Positions 27,439 through 36,381 of a stretch of DNA of 64,000 bases are shown one piece after another. How positions within the stretch are numbered: the stretch's first letter is position 1; each line of letters starts with the position of its first letter. The DNA is from Bermanella marisrubri (GTDB taxonomy: Bacteria > Pseudomonadota > Gammaproteobacteria > Pseudomonadales > Oceanobacteraceae), in NCBI RefSeq assembly GCF_012295615.1, contig NZ_CP051183.1:2197001-2261000 (forward strand). The letters run 5' to 3'. A program made the translations under genes and the position numbers. The notes beneath the pieces were generated by a model. It worked only from the letters and a program-made list of their open reading frames with translations, was not told where the DNA came from and made no database searches.

Positions 27439-28356
27439 ATGAATATCGAGCTTCGACACTTAAAGACTTTACTGGCGCTAGACCAAACGGGCTCGCTAGT
27501 TGAAGCAGCTGCACACATTCACTTAACTCAGAGTGCTTTAAGTCACCAACTAAAAGAGTTAGAGGGTCGTCTCGACCAGCCGCTTTTTTATCGCAAAACC
27601 AAACCAGTTCGTTTTACACCAGCGGGACAACGCTTGCTCGAACTTGCTCAAGCTGTTATCCCACAAATTGAATCAACTGAGCGAGACTTATCTCGCATTC
27701 GACAAGGCCGAAAAGGCCGCTTGAATATCACCATCGAATGCCACAGCTGTTACGACTGGCTGATGCCAACTCTCAACGAGTTTCGAGGTCACTGGCCAGA
27801 AGTGGAACTCGATATGCTCGGCGGCTTTCACTTTGACTCCATCGCAAAACTAAAAAATGGCGAATTAGATTTGGTTGTAACGTCTGATCCTAAAAACGAT
27901 GACGAAATTGCTTATTTGCCATTGTTTAAATATCAAGCAATGTTGATCGTCGCGCCGGAACATGAACTGGCACAAAAAACCGTCATTGAACCACATGACT
28001 TGAGTAAAGAGACGCTGATCACTTACCCTGTTGATTGCTCAAGCCTCGATATTTTCCAATGCTTCTTAACGCCAGCCGGCATTGAACCTGGTCATTTAAG
28101 ACAAGTGGAATTGACTATGATGATGGTTCAACTCGTTGCCAGTGGTCGGGGAGTTTGCTGCCTTCCCAATTGGGCCATCTATGATTATGTCCGTCAGGGT
28201 TTTGTGACTGCCAAACCACTTGGACGTCATGGTGTATTTAGAACGCTTTATGCAGCGGTCCGAGCGGAACAGGCTGAGAATGCCTTTATTCAAGATTTTA
28301 AAACCATTGCACAGCGCGTTTGCCATCAACATTTAGAAGGCATCAAACCAGCATAA
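27439..28356 (+). CDS. metR: LysR-family regulator MetR
   Basis: 305 residues starting MNIELRHLKTLLALDQTGSL, the MetR N-terminus, with winged helix LVEAAAHIHLTQSALSHQLK. ATG at 27439 has GGGAG five bases upstream, preferred over the TTG five codons earlier. The effector domain carries ECHSCYDWLMP, typical of MetR. Known role: activates methionine-synthesis genes (metE, metH, glyA) with homocysteine as co-effector. No met genes adjoin it here, so targets are elsewhere. Confidence 0.9.
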   Translation: MNIELRHLKTLLALDQTGSLVEAAAHIHLTQSALSHQLKELEGRLDQPLFYRKTKPVRFTPAGQRLLELAQAVIPQIESTERDLSRIRQGRKGRLNITIECHSCYDWLMPTLNEFRGHWPEVELDMLGGFHFDSIAKLKNGELDLVVTSDPKNDDEIAYLPLFKYQAMLIVAPEHELAQKTVIEPHDLSKETLITYPVDCSSLDIFQCFLTPAGIEPGHLRQVELTMMMVQLVASGRGVCCLPNWAIYDYVRQGFVTAKPLGRHGVFRTLYAAVRAEQAENAFIQDFKTIAQRVCHQHLEGIKPA

Positions 28357-28387
28357 AAAAGCCCGCTTTGACTCAATCAAAGCGGGC
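28355..28387 (-). terminator. Terminator of the two-component operon
   Basis: Stem GCCCGCTTTGA/TCAAAGCGGGC (28361-28371, 28377-28387). The T run (six) lies on the low-coordinate side, so it terminates minus-strand transcription coming from the sensor kinase gene; it touches the metR stop codon. Confidence 0.85.
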
Positions 28388-28530
28388 AAAGAAAGAACCG
28401 AAGTTCTCGCTACATTCTCACCGCACTTCCATCTAGAAGTGCATAACCATGATGTAACTTATAACCTTCAGTGTCAGTAATCAGAATGTTGCTTTATGTA
28501 ACAACATGTAACAGATCATATTCTGTCTTG

Positions 28531-29838
28531 CTAATGCTCACGATATTGCGGCCACACCAAACTCATTTTCGCGCCACCCCAACGACTGCGCCCGACACTG
28601 GCTTGTCCGCCATGCCAATAGATAATGCGCTGCACAATGGACAGACCTAAGCCATAGCCACCAGACGATCGAGTACGAGAATCATCAAGGCGAGTAAACG
28701 GCGTAAATACGCGCTCCCAGTCTTTCTCAGGTATACCTTCACCATCATCCTCTACATCGATACGGCACACCTGCTCGTCACAATGGTATTCAATATGGAC
28801 CTGACTTTTGGCATACCGACACGCATTGCCCACTAGATTTTGAACCGCTCGATGTAAATAGCGGTACTCAATGTCTGAAAAAATTCGTGCTTCGTTTACC
28901 GTATCTGAGTGAGCTTGAATAGTAACCTTGTCCGTTCTGCGACGAGTCTCTTCTACAATTTGATGCACCAGATCCAACATATTGTTGCGTTCAAATTCTA
29001 GTATTGGACCACCCTCTTCTAACCGGGCATAGGTTAGGATTTCATCAACTAATTCATCCAACTCCTGTAAGTCATTGTCCATTGCATGCAATTGCTTATG
29101 GACAAATTGATCATCGGTTGAATCTTCTAGCATTTGAATACCAAATCGCATGCGTGCAACAGGAGTGCGTAACTCATGACTCACCGCTCGAATCATTTCT
29201 CTCTGCACTCCCATGAGGCGTTGAATTTGATTTGCCATGCGGTTGAACGCAAAGCCTAAGCGAGAAAATGGATCTGTATTCTTTTTTTCCTCATCCACTT
29301 TTACTCGAGAATTTAAGTGTCCATTGGCGATGCGCGAACTGGCTCGCTGCAGTTGCTCAAGATTCATTTCAAAACCAGAAACTAAGAAATAAACGAACAA
29401 CCCAGTTGCAACCAATACAACCAGTATCAATATAAACAGCCGTTGCGACGTAAAGGCGGGTTGACGTTCAATAGGTACTATGCCCTCAGCCTCGGCCAAA
29501 GTCATATAGGCATCCCAGAATTGCTCCCAGTGCATGGACAATAAGCCATTGCCTGCCAAGCGAAAAACCACCAAAGAACTATCCGCTACTGCAACATATT
29601 GGAAATGCTTCAAACGCGCTTGCTCTAATTTTGACAACGCTGGCAGTTTTATACTGGCTGAATAATGAGAATATACAGGTGAGGAAAGGCGCTGATGAAG
29701 CTCAGTGTGATTCAGTGTCTCAAGGTGTTGATGAATGTGATTGAGAGCTCTGGAGGCATCTTCATTTGACGTTAAATGAGACATTGTCCAGAGGCTGCTC
29801 GCCAAAAGTGTACTGACTAGCAACATGATGACAATCAC
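28531..29838 (-). CDS. Sensor histidine kinase (RstB-like)
   Basis: Inner-membrane kinase of about 435 residues. First helix at the N-terminus, periplasmic domain (about 25-135), second helix (LILVVLVATGLFVYFLVSGF), HAMP (RASSRIANGHLNSRVKVDEE), H-box MIRAVSHELRTPVARMRFG, then N, G1 (DVEDDGEGIPE) and G2 (GGYGLGLSIVQRI) ATP-binding boxes. Downstream of and probably co-transcribed with the regulator at 29923-30669. The best start is unclear: the frame's GTG at 29838 has no ribosome site, whereas AGGAG sits six bases before an in-frame ATC at 29862 that would restore a full first helix (see findings). Stimulus unknown. Confidence 0.92.
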   Translation of the reverse strand: MIVIMLLVSTLLASSLWTMSHLTSNEDASRALNHIHQHLETLNHTELHQRLSSPVYSHYSASIKLPALSKLEQARLKHFQYVAVADSSLVVFRLAGNGLLSMHWEQFWDAYMTLAEAEGIVPIERQPAFTSQRLFILILVVLVATGLFVYFLVSGFEMNLEQLQRASSRIANGHLNSRVKVDEEKKNTDPFSRLGFAFNRMANQIQRLMGVQREMIRAVSHELRTPVARMRFGIQMLEDSTDDQFVHKQLHAMDNDLQELDELVDEILTYARLEEGGPILEFERNNMLDLVHQIVEETRRRTDKVTIQAHSDTVNEARIFSDIEYRYLHRAVQNLVGNACRYAKSQVHIEYHCDEQVCRIDVEDDGEGIPEKDWERVFTPFTRLDDSRTRSSGGYGLGLSIVQRIIYWHGGQASVGRSRWGGAKMSLVWPQYREH

Positions 29839-29922
29839 ACCAACAAAAACACGAATAAAGATAACTAACTCCTAAACGTCAAATCCGAAGTTAGTTGAAG
29901 CATAACCGTAAACCAATATTCG

Positions 29923-30669
29923 CTAAATCTCTTTAACAAACAAATATCCTTTGCTTCGCACGGTCTTAATACGTTTCGGATTAACTGGATCGTCACCAAT
30001 TTTAGGACGAATACGACTAACGCGAACATCAATAGAACGATCCTGTCCATCATATTCAATACCACGTAACGCAGTGAAGATCTCTTCACGACTCAATACT
30101 CGCCCTGCATTCGAGCTTAACAACCAAAGCAAATCAAATTCAGCGCTGGTTAGCTCTATTGGATCATCATTGAGCCAAGCCTCTCTCATACTATTGTCGA
30201 CGACCAAATTGGCAAAGGTAACACGGGTTTGACTTTCCTCACCGTCTACGTTTTGACCTGCAACAGATGGGTTATCTTTTAATCGACGTAACAAAGCACG
30301 AATACGCGCCAGCAATACTCTAGGACGAACGGGTTTAGTTAAATAGTCGTCAGCGCCCATTTCCAAGCCCAGCACTTGGTCTAAATCATCATCACGCGCT
30401 GTTAGCATGAGAATCGGTCCTTTATAACTGGGGCGAACCAAGCGGCAAACGGATAAGCCGTCTTCTCCGGGTAACATCAAATCTAAAATCACAAGGTCGG
30501 GCTGCTCATCCTTAATACGATCCACTGCGCGCGCACCATCCGCTTCAACACTGACTTGCATACCATTTGATACCAAGTAGTCCCTAGTCAAGTCAGACAA
30601 ACGCTCGTCATCCTCAACGATCATAATGTGCCAGCTTTCCTCAGTGTGTTGCATCGACTCCGTCGTCAT
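29923..30669 (-). CDS. OmpR/PhoB-family response regulator (RstA-like)
   Basis: 248 residues. Receiver domain with acidic pocket IVEDDERLSDL, phospho-acceptor Asp in LVILDLMLPGEDG, and Lys in YLTKPVRPRVL; C-terminal winged helix from about 145 (ELTSAEFDLLWLL, then SIDVRVSRIRPKI and VRSKGYLFV). Partner of the kinase encoded 60-80 bp downstream. ATG at 30669 chosen among three near-N-terminal Met codons; a GGGAT element lies upstream. Regulon not deducible. Confidence 0.93.
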   Translation of the reverse strand: MTTESMQHTEESWHIMIVEDDERLSDLTRDYLVSNGMQVSVEADGARAVDRIKDEQPDLVILDLMLPGEDGLSVCRLVRPSYKGPILMLTARDDDLDQVLGLEMGADDYLTKPVRPRVLLARIRALLRRLKDNPSVAGQNVDGEESQTRVTFANLVVDNSMREAWLNDDPIELTSAEFDLLWLLSSNAGRVLSREEIFTALRGIEYDGQDRSIDVRVSRIRPKIGDDPVNPKRIKTVRSKGYLFVKEI

Positions 30670-30894
30670 CCCAATATCCCAGCCCAGTTTGTAACATTGT
30701 TATTATTAATTTAGACCCTTAAAAACAAAGTGCCTAACACTCATATGAAATACTGGTAAATAAGTTTCGTCATTTCCCGCCAACCTATAGATTTCTTGTT
30801 TTAAGGGTGGCAGGATTGAGCGGTCTGGCCATGGCAATGACCCACAAGTTAGTAGACGCTCACACCAGTGACATACCCACCTTTTACACACAAT

Positions 30895-30903
30895 TTATCC
30901 ACA
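30895..30903 (+). promoter_or_regulatory. Consensus DnaA box upstream of nrdA
   Basis: TTATCCACA, a perfect match to the high-affinity DnaA site, about 230 bp before nrdA. DnaA is known to regulate nrdAB in E. coli through promoter boxes, so the position is meaningful; a single 9-mer could still be chance. Confidence 0.6.
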
Positions 30904-30931
30904 GCACCTGGTGGTTTCTTGAACAGCAAAA

Positions 30932-30979
30932 ACACTATATATGGGGTTGATTCATAGCTTCATACCCATTATCTTGTGT
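30932..30979 (+). promoter_or_regulatory. Pair of NrdR-box-like sites in the nrdA promoter region
   Basis: Two 16-bp elements, ACACTATATATGGGGT (30932-30947) and ACCCATTATCTTGTGT (30964-30979), start 32 bp apart, i.e. three helical turns. Both resemble the NrdR repressor box (ACnC-AT-rich-GnGT), and paired boxes 31-32 bp apart are characteristic of NrdR-controlled ribonucleotide reductase genes. They lie 155-200 bp before the nrdA start. Confidence 0.75.
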
Positions 30980-31133
30980 CTATCAAGAACGAAAGCAGTA
31001 TTGTTTGAGCAGTATCTGATCACTGGAATTCAAAAAATAACCAATGTGATCACGACACAAGCAAACGTCCTTACTTTTAATTCATTTTAGTTATAACACT
31101 CCGCCATTCGGTGGGCTATTTTTGGGGCTTAAA

Positions 31134-33404
31134 ATGAGCAGCACTCTTCATGTGACAAAGCGAGATGGAAATCGTGCACCATTGGATTTGGACAAAATCC
31201 ACAAGGTGTTAACTTGGGCCGCAGAGGGATTGGAAAACGTCTCTGTGTCCGAAGTAGAACTGCGTGCGCAAATTCAATTCAGTGATGGTATTTCTACCAG
31301 TGATATCCATGAAACGTTGATCAAGTCTGCTGCTGATCTAATTTCTGAAAATACGCCTGATTATCAATACATGGCGGCGCGTTTGAACATCTTCCATTTG
31401 CGTAAAAAAGCTTATGGTCAGTTCGAACCCCCAGCTCTCTACGAGCATGTGGCAAAACTGGTTGATATGGATCGCTATGACCGCCACTTGCTTGAGGACT
31501 ATACAAAAGAAGAATTCGATGAGATGGAAGGTTTCATCGAACACGGCCGTGACCTGAACTTCGCCTATGCTGCGGTGAAGCAATTAGAAGGTAAATACTT
31601 GGCGCAAAACCGTGTAACTGGCGAAGTATTCGAAAGCCCACAGTTTCTATACGTATTGATTGGCGCATGTCTTTTCGCTAATTATGAAAAGTCGAATCGT
31701 ATGGATTATGTTCGTCGCTTCTATGACGCGGTTTCTACATTTAAGCTTTCTCTACCTACACCAATCATGGCGGGCGTACGTACACCAACTCGTCAATTTA
31801 GCTCTTGTGTATTGATTGAAACCGATGACAGCCTAGATTCTATTAACGCGGCGGCTGGTTCTATCGTTAAATATGTCAGCCAGCGCGCTGGTATTGGCAT
31901 CAATGCTGGTCGCATTCGCGCACTTGGAAGTCCAATCCGTGGTGGTGAAGCGTTCCACACAGGTTGTATTCCGTTCTATAAGCATTTCCAAACAGCAGTT
32001 AAGAGCTGCTCTCAAGGCGGAGTTCGCGGTGGTGCTGCTACCCTCTTCTATCCTATTTGGCACTTGGAAGTGGAATCTTTATTAGTACTTAAAAATAACC
32101 GTGGTGTAGAAGAAAACCGTGTTCGTCACTTGGACTACGGCGTGCAAATCAACAAACTCATGTATGAGCGCCTAATCAAAGGCGGCAACATTACTTTGTT
32201 TAGTCCGTCTGATGTACCTGGCTTGTACGATGCGTTCTTTGAAGACCAAGCCAAGTTTGAAGAACTGTACGTTAAATACGAACAAGACGACAGCATCCGT
32301 AAGCAAACCATTAAAGCGATGGAATTGTTCTCAATACTATTGCAAGAGCGTGCAAGCACGGGTCGTATTTACATCCAGAACGTGGACCACTGTAATACGC
32401 ACAGTCCGTTCAACCCTGAACATGCACCGATTCGCCAGTCTAACTTGTGTTTAGAGATTGCGTTGCCAACTAAGCCATTGAAAGACATCAATGATAAAGA
32501 CGGTGAAATTGCGCTTTGTACTCTAGCTGCCTTTAACCTAGGCGCTCTAGAAAACCTTGATGAACTAGAAGAGCTATCCGACATTATCGTGCGTGCTCTT
32601 GACAACTTATTAAGCTACCAAGACTACCCAATGGCCGCTGCAGAAATCGCTAGTGAGAGCCGTCGTACACTGGGTGTGGGCGTGATTAACTATGCCTACT
32701 ATCTTGCCAAAAATGGCGTGAAGTACAGTGATGGTAGCGCCAACGGTTTAACGCACCAAACGTTTGAAGCAATTCAATACTACTTATTGAAAGCATCGAA
32801 TCAACTAGCGAAAGAAGTAGGTGCATGCGCCAAGTTCAACGAGACCACTTACTCGCAAGGTATCCTACCAATCGATACCTACAAAAAAGATCTAGACAAA
32901 GTTTGTGAAGAAGAATTGCGTTACGACTGGGAAGCCTTACGTGGGGAAATCAAAACTCACGGCTTACGCAACTCAACACTCACCGCGTTGATGCCGTCAG
33001 AGACTTCATCGCAAATCAGTAACGCAACAAATGGTATTGAACCACCACGTGGTTACATCAGCATTAAAGCCTCTAAAGATGGTATCTTGAAACAAGTGGT
33101 GCCTGAATATCAGAAACTGAAAAACAACTATGAACTACTTTGGAACTGGCCAAGTAACGATGGTTATCTACAACTAGTAGGCATAATGCAGAAATTTGTG
33201 GATCAAGCCATCAGTGCCAATACCAACTACGATCCTAGTCGTTTTGAAGGTGGCAAGGTTCCAATGAAGTTGCTAATGAAAGATCTTCTAACCACTTACA
33301 AACTTGGATTGAAGACACTTTATTACCATAATACACGCGACGGCGCGTCTGATGCCCAAGATGACATGGCGGATGATTGTGCAGGCGGCGCTTGTAAGAT
33401 CTAA
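31134..33404 (+). CDS. nrdA: Class Ia ribonucleoside-diphosphate reductase, alpha subunit
   Basis: 756 residues from the ATG at 31134 (a TTG four codons earlier is less likely). ATP-cone at the N-terminus (VTKRDGNRAPLDLDKIHKVL), active-site region RQFSSCVLIE, NLCLEIALPT with the catalytic cysteine, ALMPSETSSQISNATNG, paired tyrosines near LKTLYYHNTR, and the redox-active C-terminal Cys pair in DDCAGGACKI. Near-identical motif order to E. coli NrdA. First gene of nrdA-nrdB-ferredoxin-bcp. The upstream 464 bp hold a DnaA box and two NrdR-like boxes. Confidence 0.98.
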   Translation: MSSTLHVTKRDGNRAPLDLDKIHKVLTWAAEGLENVSVSEVELRAQIQFSDGISTSDIHETLIKSAADLISENTPDYQYMAARLNIFHLRKKAYGQFEPPALYEHVAKLVDMDRYDRHLLEDYTKEEFDEMEGFIEHGRDLNFAYAAVKQLEGKYLAQNRVTGEVFESPQFLYVLIGACLFANYEKSNRMDYVRRFYDAVSTFKLSLPTPIMAGVRTPTRQFSSCVLIETDDSLDSINAAAGSIVKYVSQRAGIGINAGRIRALGSPIRGGEAFHTGCIPFYKHFQTAVKSCSQGGVRGGAATLFYPIWHLEVESLLVLKNNRGVEENRVRHLDYGVQINKLMYERLIKGGNITLFSPSDVPGLYDAFFEDQAKFEELYVKYEQDDSIRKQTIKAMELFSILLQERASTGRIYIQNVDHCNTHSPFNPEHAPIRQSNLCLEIALPTKPLKDINDKDGEIALCTLAAFNLGALENLDELEELSDIIVRALDNLLSYQDYPMAAAEIASESRRTLGVGVINYAYYLAKNGVKYSDGSANGLTHQTFEAIQYYLLKASNQLAKEVGACAKFNETTYSQGILPIDTYKKDLDKVCEEELRYDWEALRGEIKTHGLRNSTLTALMPSETSSQISNATNGIEPPRGYISIKASKDGILKQVVPEYQKLKNNYELLWNWPSNDGYLQLVGIMQKFVDQAISANTNYDPSRFEGGKVPMKLLMKDLLTTYKLGLKTLYYHNTRDGASDAQDDMADDCAGGACKI

Positions 33405-33422
33405 AAAATTCTAATTGTGTAT

Positions 33423-33453
33423 AGCGCAGTACCAATATGGTGCTGTGCTTTTT
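33423..33453 (+). terminator. Attenuator-like hairpin between nrdA and nrdB
   Basis: Eleven-base arms AGCGCAGTACC (33423-33433) and GGTGCTGTGCT (33439-33449) pair fully if two G-U pairs are allowed, with a five-base loop AATAT and five T residues after. It could partly terminate transcription or shield the nrdA mRNA end, setting the NrdA:NrdB ratio. Confidence 0.7.
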
Positions 33454-33477
33454 GCTTGAATGGCAGTGAACTAGACA

Positions 33478-34608
33478 ATGAGCTATCAAACTTTCAACCG
33501 TAATACTTTCGATGCATTCAGTCAGCCAATGTTCTTTGGCGAGAATGTGAATGTGTCTCGCTATGACACCCAAAAATACAAAATTTTTGAACAGTTGATT
33601 GAAAAACAATTGTCTTTCTTTTGGCGTCCAGAAGAAGTAGATCTATCTACAGACCGCAAAGACTTTGCTGCATTACCTGAGCACGAAAAGCACATTTTCT
33701 TAAGCAATCTTAAATACCAAACACTTCTAGACAGTATTCAAGGTCGCTCACCTAACGTTGCGCTATTGCCAATTGTTTCATTACCAGAGCTAGAAACCTG
33801 GATTGAAACCTGGTCATTCAGTGAGACCATTCATAGTCGTTCATACACGCACATCATCCGCAATGTTATCTCCGACCCAAGCAAGGTATTTGATGACATC
33901 GTCAGCAACGAATACATCACTAAGCGTGCGGAAAGTGTAACCAAATACTATGACGATTTAATCGAAGGCGTTACCTACTACCAAAACCTTGGTGAAGGCG
34001 ATCATGAAATTAATGGTGAAACCATTCATGTTTCTCTGCGTGATCTTAAGCGCAAGCTTTACCTTACCATGGCATCGGTAAACGTGCTTGAAGCGATTCG
34101 TTTTTACGTTAGCTTTGCTTGTAGTTTTGCGTTTGCTGAACGCACCAAAATGGAAGGCAACGCAAAAATCATCAAACTCATTGCTCGTGACGAAGCCCTT
34201 CACCTTACCGGTACTCAGCACATGATGCAGATTTGGGCTCTGGGTAAAGATGATCCTGAAATGGGTGAAATCGCCAACGAATGCAAAAAGCAAGTGATTG
34301 AGATCTTCCGTGAAGCGGCTCAGCAAGAAAAAGATTGGGCAGAATACCTATTTAAAGACGGCAGCATGATCGGTCTAAACAAAGATATTCTTTGCCAGTA
34401 CGTTGAATACATCACCAACCAACGTCTTGGTGCCATTGGCTTGGATAACATCTTTGAAACCCGTCAAAACCCAATCCCATGGATTAACGCATGGTTGGTC
34501 AGTGACAATGTGCAAGTGGCACCACAAGAAGCGGAAATCAGCTCTTATTTAGTAGGCGCTATTGATAGTGAAGTTTCTTTGGAAGATTTCAGCGACATCG
34601 AACTATAA
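33478..34608 (+). CDS. nrdB: Class Ia ribonucleoside-diphosphate reductase, beta subunit
   Basis: 376 residues, matching E. coli NrdB (376). Begins [20 protein letters not shown]; carries the diiron ligands ([53 protein letters not shown] in pieces) and the radical tyrosine in the SYTHI helix. C-terminal tail [11 protein letters not shown] is the peptide that docks on NrdA. Starts 73 bp after nrdA, beyond the attenuator-like hairpin, and is followed after six bases by the ferredoxin gene. Confidence 0.97.
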   Translation: MSYQTFNRNTFDAFSQPMFFGENVNVSRYDTQKYKIFEQLIEKQLSFFWRPEEVDLSTDRKDFAALPEHEKHIFLSNLKYQTLLDSIQGRSPNVALLPIVSLPELETWIETWSFSETIHSRSYTHIIRNVISDPSKVFDDIVSNEYITKRAESVTKYYDDLIEGVTYYQNLGEGDHEINGETIHVSLRDLKRKLYLTMASVNVLEAIRFYVSFACSFAFAERTKMEGNAKIIKLIARDEALHLTGTQHMMQIWALGKDDPEMGEIANECKKQVIEIFREAAQQEKDWAEYLFKDGSMIGLNKDILCQYVEYITNQRLGAIGLDNIFETRQNPIPWINAWLVSDNVQVAPQEAEISSYLVGAIDSEVSLEDFSDIEL

Positions 34609-34614
34609 GTCATT

Positions 34615-35094
34615 ATGCTTGCTATGAAATACAAGGACGCATCCAAGCAAGATTCATTTCATCTGGATAGTCCGCAACCTGACGAAATCCAAAATGAAAA
34701 TCAGGACTTTCAACTTGAAAGTCCTGCTCCTGAGGTGGAATCGGGGGCTGTTCAAAACGAGCTATTCCTTCCCGAGTACGATCCAGAATCTCCCATTGAT
34801 GATGGCCAGTTAGAAATTGTCGGCTTCGAAAAGCCAGCCTATGCGGTTGCCGTTGATGGCATCGAAAAGCCTTTGCAGTTTCACTATGCTAGTTCTTTAT
34901 TAGAAAGCCTCGAAGCCCAGGGAGTACAAGTGCCCTATCAGTGCCGAGAAGGCTATTGCGGTGGCTGCCGTACTGATCTAGTTGAGGGGGAAGTAGCGTA
35001 TCTTCAGGAGCCTATGGCTTGGATCAATGAGGGTGAGATTCTACCCTGCTGCTGCGTTCCCAAAAGCCCGCTTAAATTAAAATTGAAAGGCTAA
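34615..35094 (+). CDS. yfaE: YfaE-like 2Fe-2S ferredoxin with acidic N-terminal extension
   Basis: 159 residues against 84 for E. coli YfaE. The ferredoxin domain occupies about 75-159, with cluster cysteines in YQCREGYCGGCRTDL (C-x4-C-x2-C) and LPCCCVPKS. In E. coli YfaE donates electrons to maintain the NrdB diferric-tyrosyl cofactor, and the position six bases after nrdB supports that role. The first ~70 residues are an acidic, Pro/Glu-rich, probably disordered extension with two similar motifs, DSFHLDSPQPDE and DFQLESPAPEV. The extension is in one frame with the domain and no closer start has a ribosome site; ATG at 34615 gives the full protein, Met4 is an alternative. Confidence 0.88.
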   Translation: MLAMKYKDASKQDSFHLDSPQPDEIQNENQDFQLESPAPEVESGAVQNELFLPEYDPESPIDDGQLEIVGFEKPAYAVAVDGIEKPLQFHYASSLLESLEAQGVQVPYQCREGYCGGCRTDLVEGEVAYLQEPMAWINEGEILPCCCVPKSPLKLKLKG

Positions 35095-35121
35095 CCCCTT
35101 TTAAAATAAACAGAGGACATC

Positions 35122-35589
35122 ATGCAAAAACCTGATATTGGCAAAGTTGCCCCAGCATTTACAACATTAAATGAGAAAGGTGAAAAGGTCGCTCTTAAAG
35201 ATTTTCGTGGCAAAAAAGTGGTTTTATATTTTTACCCCAAAGCCATGACACCAGGTTGTACTTCACAAGCGTGCGGTCTTAGAGATACCAAAAAAGAGCT
35301 AGAAAAGCACAATACCATTGCATTAGGTATTAGCCCAGATGCTCCATCTCGTTTAATGAAGTTTATCGAGCGTGACAACTTAAACTTTTCACTGCTAAGT
35401 GACGAAGACCATAAAATTGCTGAAAAATATGGTGTATGGGGCCTTAAAAAGTTTATGGGTAAAGAATACGATGGCATTCATCGCACTACCTTTATCATTG
35501 ATGAAGATGGTAAATTAATCAATATTATGGATAAGTTTAAAACCAAAACTCACCATGAAGATGTTTTGGCGTACTTAGAAAGCCTATAA
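35122..35589 (+). CDS. bcp: Thioredoxin-dependent thiol peroxidase (BCP/PrxQ)
   Basis: 155 residues. Peroxidatic cysteine in FYPKAMTPGCTSQACGLRD, with the resolving Cys five residues later (C-x4-C), the PrxQ pattern. GVWGLKKFMGKEYDGIHRTT contains the family arginine. Reduces hydroperoxides using thioredoxin, in the cytoplasm. AGAGGA precedes the ATG. Last gene of the nrd cluster, followed by a hairpin at 35601-35620. Confidence 0.95.
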   Translation: MQKPDIGKVAPAFTTLNEKGEKVALKDFRGKKVVLYFYPKAMTPGCTSQACGLRDTKKELEKHNTIALGISPDAPSRLMKFIERDNLNFSLLSDEDHKIAEKYGVWGLKKFMGKEYDGIHRTTFIIDEDGKLINIMDKFKTKTHHEDVLAYLESL

Positions 35590-35600
35590 TCATTAAATTA

Positions 35601-35627
35601 GGGCGCACTTTCCCGCGCCCTATTCTT
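35601..35627 (+). terminator. Probable terminator after bcp
   Basis: GGGCGC/GCGCCC stem (35601-35606, 35615-35620) with a TATTCTTTTA tail; T run is interrupted. Confidence 0.6.
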
Positions 35628-35739
35628 TTACCAATTGCCTTTCCCTTTTCCAGCAATCCTGAGAGACTGTCTATACTATGCAGTAGACCCACGGAAACAG
35701 AGCTTAATATAACTCTAAGCTATTAAGGGGATTTATCTC

Positions 35740-36381
35740 ATGGCAAATCAGACTAACCAGTATAATTTCGATAGCTGGGCCGAATTTCTAACCATTAATA
35801 TGGCTGAAAATATCCGGCGCTGTGAACGCAGCCAAGAAAAGTTAAAAAAACTGCACATTGAACTGGACCCGCACGACTATAAGCCTACGCGGTTTAAGGC
35901 CATTTTAGATTCAGATATAGTCGCTACTCACACCAATACAAGTGCCGATTCAGAAGATGGATACAGCACTATAAAAAACTTTTATCACTGCCCCACCGCA
36001 CTGGCTGATCAGGAAACAAGCGCAAAAATTGGTCGCGATTTTATAGACGCCGCACAAAAACAAGACTCCGCTTTTTTTGATGATGCTTGGTTACTGACTA
36101 TGGATGGATGCATACCGCATTTGCTCACACAGTTTGCATTGCGCTCAATGAGCAAAATGATGGCCGAACAGTTACGCTTTGTTGGGGTCGATATTAACGA
36201 TGATTTTTACGTTCAGTTCCATGTTAACGATAATACTGTATCGTTAACCTATGATGAATTAGTGCTCGCTCTGAAGCGTCAAATGGGCTTTTATCTCACT
36301 AACCTAAAAGTTAAAAAAATGGCATGCGAGATTTGCTTTAGACACAAAGAAAACAAAGTATGGTTTATGAGTTTGCCGTAA
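35740..36381 (+). CDS. Hypothetical protein, 213 residues
   Basis: Soluble, slightly acidic, no signal peptide or membrane segment. No family recognised. N-terminal half is helical and basic (NIRRCERSQEKLKKLHIELD), the middle has HCPTALADQETSAKIGRDF, and the C-terminus has a KKMACEICFRHKENKVWFM segment with two cysteines near the end. AAGGGGA precedes the ATG by about 8 bases, so it looks like a real gene. It sits alone between bcp and the repeat-rich oleate hydratase region. Confidence 0.65.
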   Translation: MANQTNQYNFDSWAEFLTINMAENIRRCERSQEKLKKLHIELDPHDYKPTRFKAILDSDIVATHTNTSADSEDGYSTIKNFYHCPTALADQETSAKIGRDFIDAAQKQDSAFFDDAWLLTMDGCIPHLLTQFALRSMSKMMAEQLRFVGVDINDDFYVQFHVNDNTVSLTYDELVLALKRQMGFYLTNLKVKKMACEICFRHKENKVWFMSLP

